Shown here: piece after piece, positions 1-8,775 of the stretch
How the letters are laid out: every line of letters begins with the position of its first letter
How positions within the stretch are numbered: position 1 is the stretch's first letter
Source: Candidatus Hydrogenedentota bacterium
GTDB taxonomy: Bacteria; Hydrogenedentota; Hydrogenedentia; Hydrogenedentales; CAILVY01
Direction of reading: 5' to 3'
Length of the DNA: 64,000 bases
Assembly (NCBI GenBank): GCA_903837785.1
Contig: CAILVY010000362.1
Location: 31,616-95,615 of the forward strand
The notes under the pieces: generated by a model
Database searches by the model: none
Seen by the model: only the letters and a program-made list of their open reading frames with translations
Told to the model about the DNA's origin: nothing
Made by a program: the position numbers and the translations under genes

Positions 1-1341
1 GCGGTTCAAGAATTCCTCGAGGTCCGTGTATCCGTCGTTGTCAGCGTCCGCGGCGCCGCCATTGGAAACCCGGGACGACAATCCATGTTCCTGCTCCCAG
101 GCATCCGGCATGCCGTCGGCATCGCTGTCGACATCCGGCGGCGTTGACTCCAGCACCGGCCATCCGCCGAGTTCGCTTTCCGAATCAATGATCTTGCCTG
201 TGCCGTTTCTAATGTCATCCGTGAGCTGCGAATCGAGCCTGTCGCGCTTCGGAAGCGTGGCTCCGCAGTCACTCAGAATGCGCTCCAGGGCCACATCGGC
301 TGTGTCTGTCCGCACGGGCGGGCACGGGAATGCCTCTTTTGCCAGCACCCGCGCCACGAGGTCGTCGCGCTTCCATGGCTTCGGCGCGGCAATCATCTTG
401 CGGTTGTCCTGCGTTTCCAATGGAAAGCCGTCGAGGACATTGCCCTCCCAGAACATCCTGACGGTGTCGTCGCCCGGCTCGAAAAGTCTCGTGCGCTGTT
501 TGGCGTTCGTGGAGGGGCCGGGTTTGAAGTAGTTGTTGATGTAGTTGACGAAGCACGGCGCTTCCCGGGTATATCCGCAGCGGTAACCCCAGTTGTAGAG
601 GACGTTGTTGCGGAAATCGAGCACGATTCCGTGCACCCGGGGATTGCGGGCGGCGTTGTGCGCATAAACGCAATGATGCAGGGAAATGCCGCCGTCGCCC
701 GCGAGGATCGATCCCTTGCTGTGCTCGCCTTTCGGGTGATAGGACTTCGAGAGGCCTTCGGCGATGATGGACCACTGCACCGAGATGTCATGCGCGCCGA
801 ACGAACTCATGACCTCGTCAATCGCCCAACTCATGGAACAATGATCCAGGATGCTGTTGCTTCCCCCGAAAATCCCCACCGCCATCTGTTCCTTCTGGGT
901 CGCACTTCCCGAACGAAATCGCATGTGGCGGATGATGATATCGTGCGCGGCGAGAACCACCTGATAGTCGCGGATGCAGATGCCGCCGCCGGGCGCGCTT
1001 TGGCCGGCGATCGTCACAAAAGGCTTGTCGATGTAGAGGTCTGCCTTCAACCGGATCGTTCCGCTCACGCGAAACAGGATGCACCGGGGACCTTCCGTCG
1101 TGATGGCGGCGCGCAAGCTGCCTTCGATCACCGCTTCCTTGCCGGGTACGTAATCCTCGAGCGTGGTGACGGCGAGAGTCTTGCCGCCGCGTCCGCCGGG
1201 CGTGCACGCGCCATAACCTTCCGCGCCCGGGAACGCTCTGAGCAGCGTGGCGGCCGGTTCCTGTGCGACGGCGGCCATCGCCAGGCTCAGCAGCAACCAT
1301 GACACGAGCGTTTGCAGGAGGCTTCGGTTGATGCAGTTCAC
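1..1341 (-). CDS. Pectate lyase-like (PL1) secreted protein, 3' end cut by window edge
   Basis: This frame is open from a GTG at 1341 to the left edge (447 codons, no stop), so the ORF track missed it and shows only shadows here. The start gives a signal peptide (MNCINRSLLQTLVSWLLLSL...). It then carries the PL1 right-handed beta-helix signature: FPGAEGYG, GGRGGKTL, FRVSGTI, ITIAGQSAPGGG-like turns, IIRHMRFR, and DHCSMSWAIDE. The last ~45 visible residues form a calcium-binding thrombospondin-3-like tail (DSDADGMPDAWE ... DADNDGYTDLEE). The GTG overlaps the TGA of the gene before it (GTGA), which implies translational coupling at the end of the pectin operon. The catalytic half closely parallels the PL1 domain of the 3467-5839 gene. 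Expected activity is beta-elimination of polygalacturonate outside the cytoplasm; the exact substrate is inferred. Confidence 0.85.
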   Translation of the reverse strand, partial: MNCINRSLLQTLVSWLLLSLAMAAVAQEPAATLLRAFPGAEGYGACTPGGRGGKTLAVTTLEDYVPGKEAVIEGSLRAAITTEGPRCILFRVSGTIRLKADLYIDKPFVTIAGQSAPGGGICIRDYQVVLAAHDIIIRHMRFRSGSATQKEQMAVGIFGGSNSILDHCSMSWAIDEVMSSFGAHDISVQWSIIAEGLSKSYHPKGEHSKGSILAGDGGISLHHCVYAHNAARNPRVHGIVLDFRNNVLYNWGYRCGYTREAPCFVNYINNYFKPGPSTNAKQRTRLFEPGDDTVRMFWEGNVLDGFPLETQDNRKMIAAPKPWKRDDLVARVLAKEAFPCPPVRTDTADVALERILSDCGATLPKRDRLDSQLTDDIRNGTGKIIDSESELGGWPVLESTPPDVDSDADGMPDAWEQEHGLSSRVSNGGAADADNDGYTDLEEFLNR

Positions 1342-3398
1342 TTTGCGGCCTCTTCGGACCAGCCGGGAAGCGAGACGATGGCCCGATAGTTTGAATCGTT
1401 GTAGAGTGGACTGCGCACCGGCCTGTAAAGGCGCCCGGGCTTCGGGCTGTTGTCTTGTGTGTACGCCCAGAGTTCATATGGGTCCCACACGACGATTTCA
1501 TCGCGGCAATCGCCGGTGAGGTCGAGTGCCGCGCAGCACATATCCGGATGCCCATCCGCCGGCAGCTTCACCACGCAACGGCCCCAGCCGTCAAAAAGCC
1601 CTCCGTCTTCCACGTTCGCGGACAGCAGCACATATTCGCCCGCTTCGCCGGTCCAATTCACGGGCTGGCACAGACTCCCGTGCTGAAAAGGTTCGAAGTC
1701 GTGATAGACATCGCCGTTCGCGTCATAGAAGTGGATGATGCCCTGATTCCCCCAGAAGTTGACTGTGGCAATCTCGAGGCCCGGCAGGTCCGGACGGAAG
1801 TCGGCGATGCCGGGATTCTGCACGTGGCCGAGATGGAGGTGCTTGAGGATCGCGCCCTTCATGTCCACGTACAGCATCCCCTCGTCGCTTGCCGCACAGA
1901 TGAACACCGGCGCGGCATCCAGTCCCGCTTTCAGCGGCACTATCGCCACGCCGTCATCGTGGTCCTCCAGGTCCTTGTCCAGGCTCCACAGCACCTTGCC
2001 GTCATCATCGAACAGCGAATAGCCCATCGCCAGTTCGTCCTTGCCGTCCTTGTCAATATCGGCCGCGCACGGATAGTGGCCGGTATTGCATTGCGCCTGC
2101 CATCGCAGGTTCAGGTGTTCGTCGTACACCCAGAAGCTCTGATAGCGGTCTTTCAAAACAAGATCGCCTGCCCGGCCTTGACCGCGGAAATCGCAGAAGA
2201 AGAGGCTGTCGCCGAGAATGCGGGGAGTCTGGCCGTAGGGCGTCTTTGTGTTGGCGGGCATCTCCGGCGTGGGGGCCTTCAGCAGCGTCTTGCCCGTCGC
2301 GCCTTCCGCGATTACCAGTTCCATGCCGCGGCAGTAGATCACTTCGTTGCGGCCGTCGCCGTCAATGTCATGGATCTGGAAGGCGACATCGTTCGTCAGA
2401 TGATTCTTCCACGGGTCCGGCGTGCCCACTTGCCAAAGCTGCTTGCCATCGAAAGTCATCGCAGTCAGGCAACTGACTTCGCTGGCGGCATCTTTCGGCC
2501 CGTGATGCACCGGCTGGCAGACCAGGACGTCCTTCTGGCCATCGCCGTCCAGGTCGCCGAAGCGCAGGTTGCGCCCCACGCCAAAGCCGGAGGTCCGCGC
2601 CTTCTTCCAGAGTGCCGGCCGCGGATTCGCCGCACGCAATGCGTCCAGTTCTCCCTCACGATCCCGCACCGCCTGGTCCAGTGCTGATTTCGATTCGGCG
2701 CTCATTCGCACAGCAACTTCGTGGAAGCGCGCCCGGCCGTCGGCCAGCAGTGCGATGCGGCCCCGCGGAAACGCGTCGTGAACAGCGCTGATCGTGACCT
2801 GGCCCAGCGAACCCTGCAGGCGGTTTCCTGCGGCCTCCACATGCGCCGTAAGCCGGTCGCCGGGTTTCCACGCGAAGAGGGCGTCCGCGAGAATCTCTTC
2901 ATGAGGCTTACGGAACGCATCGCCGTCCTTGACGTACTTGATGACCGCCCGCTGGCCTGTGACACCGAAGAAGTAGTAGCAGCGATCGCTTTGATAGCGG
3001 AAGAGCACGCCGGATTGGCCTTTGTCCGCCAGCGGAGTCCAGGCGGCGTCCACGGCATAGTCGCACCAGAGCGGGTCGCCCGCCTCAACGACGGGGTGCA
3101 TGTCTTTCCACTTGTTGTCGTACTCCATGGCCAGGACCCGCCGGCCATCCCATTCCTCGATGCGCCACGCCCGTTGCGATTCGGGCTCCGAGCGATACGT
3201 GGAGACCGCCCAGTTCCCGATGCGCCCGGACTGTGGGACGTAGTGATATTCCGCCTCCGCGCCGACGACCCCCATCCATATCCCGGTCGCATATGCGGTG
3301 AAATCGTCGTGTAGCACCACGGCCCCCTGCGGCGCGTCCGCATGTGGCGTGGAGACCGCCGGCAGAACGAAGAAGAGCAACCATCCGAGCCTTTTCAT
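1338..3398 (-). CDS. Secreted FG-GAP/VCBS-repeat protein, rhamnogalacturonan-lyase-like
   Basis: 686 residues from the ATG at 3398, chosen over the longer ORF start at 3470 because MKRLGWLLFFVLPAVSTPHA is a clean signal peptide and AAAGGTG lies about 8 nt upstream. Residues ~25-225 look like a concanavalin-type (LamG/DUF1080-like) jelly roll. The rest is a beta-propeller with calcium-loop repeats: GDLDGDGQKD, HDIDGDGRNE, ADIDKDGKDE, LDLTGDCRDE. Propellers with such loops occur in PL11 rhamnogalacturonan lyases, and the C-terminal PLYNDSNYR segment is reminiscent of them. It sits between two pectinase genes in one operon. The alternative GTG at 3470 would overlap the upstream stop as GTGA. I cannot identify catalytic residues, so it may be a binding or accessory protein rather than a lyase. 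Confidence 0.75.
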   Translation of the reverse strand: MKRLGWLLFFVLPAVSTPHADAPQGAVVLHDDFTAYATGIWMGVVGAEAEYHYVPQSGRIGNWAVSTYRSEPESQRAWRIEEWDGRRVLAMEYDNKWKDMHPVVEAGDPLWCDYAVDAAWTPLADKGQSGVLFRYQSDRCYYFFGVTGQRAVIKYVKDGDAFRKPHEEILADALFAWKPGDRLTAHVEAAGNRLQGSLGQVTISAVHDAFPRGRIALLADGRARFHEVAVRMSAESKSALDQAVRDREGELDALRAANPRPALWKKARTSGFGVGRNLRFGDLDGDGQKDVLVCQPVHHGPKDAASEVSCLTAMTFDGKQLWQVGTPDPWKNHLTNDVAFQIHDIDGDGRNEVIYCRGMELVIAEGATGKTLLKAPTPEMPANTKTPYGQTPRILGDSLFFCDFRGQGRAGDLVLKDRYQSFWVYDEHLNLRWQAQCNTGHYPCAADIDKDGKDELAMGYSLFDDDGKVLWSLDKDLEDHDDGVAIVPLKAGLDAAPVFICAASDEGMLYVDMKGAILKHLHLGHVQNPGIADFRPDLPGLEIATVNFWGNQGIIHFYDANGDVYHDFEPFQHGSLCQPVNWTGEAGEYVLLSANVEDGGLFDGWGRCVVKLPADGHPDMCCAALDLTGDCRDEIVVWDPYELWAYTQDNSPKPGRLYRPVRSPLYNDSNYRAIVSLPGWSEEAAK

Positions 3399-3466
3399 CC
3401 GACAGCACCTTTCCGTTGGGCTGATCGTATCGCCGACATCCTCTTGCATCTGCTGAACCACGTGCC

Positions 3467-5839
3467 TCACGGGGCAATCGAGTTCAGGTACTCCTCGAGA
3501 TTCGTGTAGCCGTCGCCGTCGGCGTCCTGCGCGCCGTCTTCCGGTTTGCCGGGATCCAGCCCATGCTTGCGTTCCCAGGCGTCCGGCATCCCATCGTGAT
3601 CGGAATCCTCCGGTGCGGGAAGGGAACGGAGTTCCGGCCAGCCGCCGACGGCGGACTGCGAATTGATCAGGCCCTTGCCGCCGCCTCCGTAAGTCTCCCC
3701 GTACTGCGCGGTTCCCGTACGGATTTCGCGCAGCACGCGGGAATCCACGGCGTCCCGATGCAGCGAAGCGCCCGCCTGGCGCAGCACGCGTTTGAAAGCA
3801 CGTTTTGCGGACTGGGTCTTGACCGGCGCCACGACATAGGGCGTGTTCACCCGCAGCGTCTGTTCCGTAGCCTCTCCATCTGGGGCAAAGTCAACGCCGC
3901 CCCGCCAATTGTCCTTGGAGACGGCAGGAAACCCCCACACGAAATTGCCCGCACAATACATCTTCCCGCGCGGGTCCTTCTGGAGGAAGATGCGGTCCAG
4001 GACCTCTTCCGAGGTCGCCGGGCCGTACTTGTAGTAGTTGTTGATCCAGTTGCGCGGCCACAGCTCGCCGCCGTAGGCGCTGTTGAATCCCCAGTTGTAG
4101 ATTACGTTGTTCCGCAGGTCGAGCAAGCCGGAATCCGGATTGCCCGAAGCGCGCGGGTTCCGGCTGGAGTGGTGCGCCAGGATGTTGTGGTGAAACGAAC
4201 CGCCGGGTCCGCCCCAGAGTCCGCCGTAGCCGTGTGCCCCCTTCTTGTGCAGGGACTTCGTGAGGCTCTCGCTGACGAGACACCACTGAACCGTGACATT
4301 GGACGCCTTGTTGATGGAGAGCGTCTCATCGATGCCCCAGCTTACAGAGCAGTGATCGACGAGAATGTGGTCACCGCCGCCGCCGAACGCGTCCTGTTCC
4401 TTCTGCTTTTCATCGCCGGGCCGAAAGCGCATGTGACGGACAATCAGGTGCTGCGTGTCGAAGTTGAACTGATAATTCTTGATGCAGATGCCGTCGCCCG
4501 GCGCCGTCTGGCCGGCGATCGTCAGATACGGATTCCGGACCTTCAATTCGGACTCCAGTGCTATCGTCCCGGAGACGCGGAAGACAATCGTTCGCGGCCC
4601 CCGGGCTTCGCAGGCCTCCCGGAGACTCCCCGGCCCCTTGTCGTTCAGATTCGTGACCTCGATGACCCGGCCGCCGCGCCCGCCAATTGTGTACTTGCCG
4701 AAGCCTTCTGCGCTCGGAAACGCCGGCGCGCGCTCCGGGCGGAAATTGCGCAAGATGAGGCCGGGTTTCTTTCGGCCATAGACGACGTCGCACTGCCATC
4801 CATCAGGGAGCAGAACCTGATCGAAGCGCCCGTCGAGGGCTTCCACGCCTTCGCCAAACACGGAACAGACGGAGTTCTCATGAGGTTCAATTCGCCCCGT
4901 GAAATGCACCTCAAGCACGCCGGACAAGCGCCAGCGGCCCGACGTAACCGGCGCGCATTGATCCGCGTCCCGAATGGCAAAGATCGTTCTCGGTCCCGTC
5001 GTGCTCCAGGAGGATGCCGGGGCCGCGGCTTTCGCGGGCAGGGTTTGCAGGCATGCCCGCAGGGGAAGCTCCTGATCTTCGATGGCATCTACGACCAACC
5101 GGCAAATCGCCCGTGCTCCCGTCTCTTGAAGATGCGTATTGTCCACGGAACCGTCGGGGAAGTTGGGCGAAATCCCCTTTCCGAGGTTCATGAACAATGA
5201 CGCGGTCTTCTCCGAGCCGAGACGCTGAAACAGCCTGTCCGTCCGTGCATGCAGATCGATCAAGGGAACATTCAGTTCCTTGGAGAGTGCCCGCATGGCA
5301 GGAGGATATCCCCCGTGCGTGTCCTTCAGGCTCTTGTCCGGTTCCCAGGCGTTGCGCTGAATGGAAGTCAGCAGGATTGGACAGGCTCCCTTGGAACGCG
5401 TCTCCTCAATGTAGCGCTTCAAGTATTGGCGGTACGATGTGGCAGGATCCGTGAAGCGGTTCGGATCCGACTTCTTCGAATCGTTGTGTCCAAACTGAAT
5501 GAACACGTAGTCGCCCGCCTTCAGGGCATCATATAGGGGCTTCCATGACCCTTCTTCGTAGAAGCTCTTGGCGCTGCGCCCGCCCTTGGCCTTGTCCAGC
5601 ACGCATAGGCGGCTTGCGTCGACGTAGTCCCGGAGGACCTGCGCCCATCCCATCCGGGGATATCGATCCGGCGGATTCTCCGCAGCCGTGGAATCGCCAA
5701 TTACGTACAGACAAGGAACGGCAGCCGCCTCGCTTCCCTCGTGAGCACGAGCGGGCATTCCGGCCGCCACGAAAAGAATCGAGAACAGGAGGCAGGCCTC
5801 GACCGGCGGGAACCATGTCCTGGAATGTGCGAAAAGCAT
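3467..5839 (-). CDS. CE12-like rhamnogalacturonan acetylesterase fused to PL1 pectate lyase
   Basis: 790 residues with a signal peptide at ~1-32. Residues ~42-255 form an SGNH/CE12 esterase: GDS with nucleophile Ser50, GGRS at ~86-89, FGHND (Asn119), and DNTH (Asp233/His236). After a ~110-residue link, residues ~373-690 form a PL1 beta-helix (AFPSAEGFG, GGRGGRVIEV, LTIAGQTAPGDGICIK, DHCSVSWGIDE, KGAHGYGGLWGG). The C-terminus has the calcium tail DSDHDGMPDAWE/DADGDGYTNLEEYLN. One exported polypeptide could remove acetyl groups and then cleave the pectin backbone. The SD (TAAGGAA) includes the stop codon of the preceding gene 10 bp away, so translation is probably coupled. Domain calls are motif-based and solid; substrate specificity is inferred. 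Confidence 0.88.
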   Translation of the reverse strand: MLFAHSRTWFPPVEACLLFSILFVAAGMPARAHEGSEAAAVPCLYVIGDSTAAENPPDRYPRMGWAQVLRDYVDASRLCVLDKAKGGRSAKSFYEEGSWKPLYDALKAGDYVFIQFGHNDSKKSDPNRFTDPATSYRQYLKRYIEETRSKGACPILLTSIQRNAWEPDKSLKDTHGGYPPAMRALSKELNVPLIDLHARTDRLFQRLGSEKTASLFMNLGKGISPNFPDGSVDNTHLQETGARAICRLVVDAIEDQELPLRACLQTLPAKAAAPASSWSTTGPRTIFAIRDADQCAPVTSGRWRLSGVLEVHFTGRIEPHENSVCSVFGEGVEALDGRFDQVLLPDGWQCDVVYGRKKPGLILRNFRPERAPAFPSAEGFGKYTIGGRGGRVIEVTNLNDKGPGSLREACEARGPRTIVFRVSGTIALESELKVRNPYLTIAGQTAPGDGICIKNYQFNFDTQHLIVRHMRFRPGDEKQKEQDAFGGGGDHILVDHCSVSWGIDETLSINKASNVTVQWCLVSESLTKSLHKKGAHGYGGLWGGPGGSFHHNILAHHSSRNPRASGNPDSGLLDLRNNVIYNWGFNSAYGGELWPRNWINNYYKYGPATSEEVLDRIFLQKDPRGKMYCAGNFVWGFPAVSKDNWRGGVDFAPDGEATEQTLRVNTPYVVAPVKTQSAKRAFKRVLRQAGASLHRDAVDSRVLREIRTGTAQYGETYGGGGKGLINSQSAVGGWPELRSLPAPEDSDHDGMPDAWERKHGLDPGKPEDGAQDADGDGYTNLEEYLNSIAP

Positions 5840-5849
5840 GCCGAATTCC

Positions 5850-8558
5850 TTACCGCGAGAACCGCGGCCGTTTTTGGAGCAAGATCACCCAATCCTGATC
5901 GTCCACCTGCGGCGGCTTGCTCAACGTGCGCCAGGCGGCGCCCCGGACTTCCATGCCCTTGATGAGTGCACCGCCAACCCGCGGATTGTACCACTGCACA
6001 CGGAATCGGCCTCGGGGCAGATCGATCGTCACCCCCGCGGGCCTGGGCGCGTAGACAACGTAAACCTTCCCGGGCTTGGCCAGACACCACGCGCCCTCGC
6101 CGCGCACGAGTTCGTCGTGCGCCTGCATCTCGGCAAAAGGCACCAGCCTGAAGAAGGACAAGGCATGGCGCGTCAAATCCCACATTCCGTCGCGGGAGCG
6201 CCAGTCCTCGCAGTGATTGTCACTCTGAAAGAACCACTCGCACCCGGCCCCGCCCGCCATCAAGTTGCCCCACAGCGCGTGGCGGCGCACGTTGTCGTGG
6301 CCGGGATCTTCCGTGTCGGCTTTGACGCCGATATCCGGCGGGCCGATCTCGTCCAGGCACACGAACCAAGGCCGGTTGGCGCCGCGCGATCGCGCGGTCC
6401 ACTGAAGCGTTTCCCCGTGCGTTTCTTTCATGTCGCTTAATTGGAGCGACGGGCCTTCGAGACAGCCGCAACCCAGCAGCGGGGCATAGACCTTTTCCCG
6501 CTGCTTTGGGAACGTGTGCACGACCCGGGGATGATTGTACGGGTCAAGCGCGTGAAGGCACTCCGCAAACGCCCTTTGCTGCGCTTCCGAATTCCGGTTC
6601 TCTTCGCCCAGGTTCCAGACCAGTGCCAGATGATGCGCAAACCGCGCGGCCAGTTCGCGATAATAGAGCCGGCGTTCAGGGCCGAGTTCGCCCCCGTCCA
6701 GCAAATGATCGTTTTCCTGTTCCTGCAAGACGACATGCAGGAGCAGGCCCAGGCGATCCATGTGTGAAAACACGATCCCCCACTGATCCAATTTGCTGCA
6801 ATCAAACCGGACACGTTCCGAATCACTGATCCACGGCCACACGTCTTTCCCGTCACCGTTCACGTTCATTGTCAGAAAATACACGGAATTCATTTCCTTG
6901 CCGGAAAGATAGTTCAACGCGCCGATGATGCCCTTGCCCTTGGCGTCGCCCCACAGCGGATCGCCCGGGCGCCAGTCGCCGGCATGGGGTTCAAAGTGGT
7001 GCGTGGGCGGCGTCTGATCGAAGTCGGCAAAGGCCAGGAAGTTCTCCGGACTGTCCGCGCCGCCTTTCAGGAAGTATTCGCCTGTTTCCGCGAATTGGAG
7101 ATAGCGCTTTCCGGCATAGCGCAACAGGCCTCTTGCGCGGAAATCGGGCGCAAGCTTGTCCGACGGCTGAATCCTGAGCGTGCCCGATGCGCCATCAAAC
7201 GCCTCGGGGGTTCCGGCGTTTGGATCGCTGCTGATCGCAACACCCGGCCCGGATCTGAAGGAAGCCTTATAGCGCCAGGTTCCCGTGGCGTCCGGCACAA
7301 AATGCGTCCGCCAGACCTTGCCCTTTTCCGCACCGGTGTTCGCTGCATTGCCGTCCGCGGCAAAGTAGCCGGGCATGACGATATGCTTTCGTCCGCGCGT
7401 AAAGGTTACGTCAAGACGATAGTCCATGAACGGATTGGGCGTGCCCTCTTCACAGGCATCCGGGCCAGTAAAAGAGAGGGTCACGTCATGCCATTTCCGC
7501 AACTCGCCGGTGATGCGCACCACAGGGACCCGAAAGCCCGCGGCGCCGGCCGCCAGACCGAGAATGCGATTCATCTTTGACGCGGGATCTCCCGGCTGCT
7601 CTTTTCCCCAGTCGCCATTGGCGCAAACGACCATTAGCCGGAGACTCGGGAAGATCGCCGAGCAGTTGCCCGCGTGCCCCAGCGACATGATCGTGTCGGG
7701 CGGCGCATCGGGCCAGGTCAGGTTGTCCGGGTTCAAGCGGCTCGTGGCGTTGTGCCACCAGTTGAAGCCATAGATGCCCGGCCCCGCGGACGTTTGATCC
7801 GAAGCGCCTCCGTAGGAAGCGATCTTGAGATAATCCTCCTCGTGATCCGTGGAGCGGGTTCGGGGCAAGTTCTCGGGAACAACCGGCTTCATGTACTCGT
7901 CGAAATAGCGACGCGGGAGGATTTGCTTGCCGTCCCATTCGCCCTTGTTCAGCCAGAACCACGCGATCCGCGAGAAATCGCGAACCGACGCCTTGAGCCG
8001 GCTTTTTTGCGTGAACGTGAGCCCGTCCTGGAATCCGAGCGCGCCCAAACGTTCCGGAGCTTCTGCCACGGCCTTTGCCCTGGCATGAAAGACCTTCTCA
8101 AACAGGGTCTTTTGATAGAGTTGGATGGCGAAATCGTTGTAGGCCCAGGCCTCTCCCGGACCCTCCGGCCGGGCATAGCCGCTGGTCATCGCGCCGAGAT
8201 GGCGAAACGTGATCCCCTGGTCTTTTGCCTGAAGCGGCCATCCGAAATCCGCGATCGGCTGATCCACGCTTGTGACCCGCCCCTCCTGCAGCGCAAAGAA
8301 CAGCAGCGTGCTCAGCACCGGCTTGGCCGAAGAGTACCAGTCGCCCACCTCCGCCTGATCGCCCCAGGTCTTGGCCAGATAGCCGTCCTTGACGATGCAC
8401 CCGCGTCCGCCGAGTTCTTCCGCGATGCGATCAAGCGCGGCGGCATCAAGCCCCAGCTTCTCCGCATCCCTCCGTTCCCATGCGCTGCCGGGGAAGGTCG
8501 CTTGTGCTTGGCCGGAGGCAACAACACTTGATGCCAGGAGCAGACCGAGCGTAAACAT
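5850..8558 (-). CDS. Serine beta-lactamase-like domain fused to DUF5060 TIM-barrel glycoside hydrolase
   Basis: 902 residues from the ATG at 8558. This start is preferred to the ATG at 8567 because AGGAG is 9 nt away from 8558 but directly abuts 8567; the ORF's longer N-terminus is not signal-like. Signal peptide ~1-20. Residues ~30-355 form a PF00144-type serine hydrolase: SSAK (Ser76/Lys79), a YND where YxN is usual, and HAG as the third motif. Residues ~360 on match the DUF5060 beta-sandwich, then a TIM-barrel glycosidase-like part (GEYFLKGGADSPEN, NLGEEN, CLDEIG) and a PF12904-like C-terminal domain. The fusion suggests coupled ester/amide removal and glycoside cleavage, which is inference. 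It is the first gene of the minus-strand pectin operon, 10 bp before the CE12-PL1 gene. Confidence 0.8.
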   Translation of the reverse strand: MFTLGLLLASSVVASGQAQATFPGSAWERRDAEKLGLDAAALDRIAEELGGRGCIVKDGYLAKTWGDQAEVGDWYSSAKPVLSTLLFFALQEGRVTSVDQPIADFGWPLQAKDQGITFRHLGAMTSGYARPEGPGEAWAYNDFAIQLYQKTLFEKVFHARAKAVAEAPERLGALGFQDGLTFTQKSRLKASVRDFSRIAWFWLNKGEWDGKQILPRRYFDEYMKPVVPENLPRTRSTDHEEDYLKIASYGGASDQTSAGPGIYGFNWWHNATSRLNPDNLTWPDAPPDTIMSLGHAGNCSAIFPSLRLMVVCANGDWGKEQPGDPASKMNRILGLAAGAAGFRVPVVRITGELRKWHDVTLSFTGPDACEEGTPNPFMDYRLDVTFTRGRKHIVMPGYFAADGNAANTGAEKGKVWRTHFVPDATGTWRYKASFRSGPGVAISSDPNAGTPEAFDGASGTLRIQPSDKLAPDFRARGLLRYAGKRYLQFAETGEYFLKGGADSPENFLAFADFDQTPPTHHFEPHAGDWRPGDPLWGDAKGKGIIGALNYLSGKEMNSVYFLTMNVNGDGKDVWPWISDSERVRFDCSKLDQWGIVFSHMDRLGLLLHVVLQEQENDHLLDGGELGPERRLYYRELAARFAHHLALVWNLGEENRNSEAQQRAFAECLHALDPYNHPRVVHTFPKQREKVYAPLLGCGCLEGPSLQLSDMKETHGETLQWTARSRGANRPWFVCLDEIGPPDIGVKADTEDPGHDNVRRHALWGNLMAGGAGCEWFFQSDNHCEDWRSRDGMWDLTRHALSFFRLVPFAEMQAHDELVRGEGAWCLAKPGKVYVVYAPRPAGVTIDLPRGRFRVQWYNPRVGGALIKGMEVRGAAWRTLSKPPQVDDQDWVILLQKRPRFSR

Positions 8559-8775
8559 GGACAACATCTCCTGAATTGTGGTGGGGTCCCATCGACTGGC
8601 GATTATCGCCCATACCCGTCCGGGACTCAATCACGCCCGCGCCTGCGGGATGGAGCGCGCTTCGGGACCTCCTCCCCGTGAGGCTCTTGTGTTCCGCGCA
8701 ATACTCCCGTATCGTTGTCGCAAGCGTCCGGGCCTCGGTTCCAGGGACACTCCATTTCAACCGGGAGAACAGGAA

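Noticed and set aside
393-1555. Possible frameshifted pseudogene suggested by several short minus ORFs
   Set aside because: The true frame is uninterrupted from GTG 1341 to the window edge; the short ORFs are shadows.
3563-5200. 545-aa plus-strand ORF
   Set aside because: Antisense to the CE12-PL1 gene, whose frame has complete motifs.
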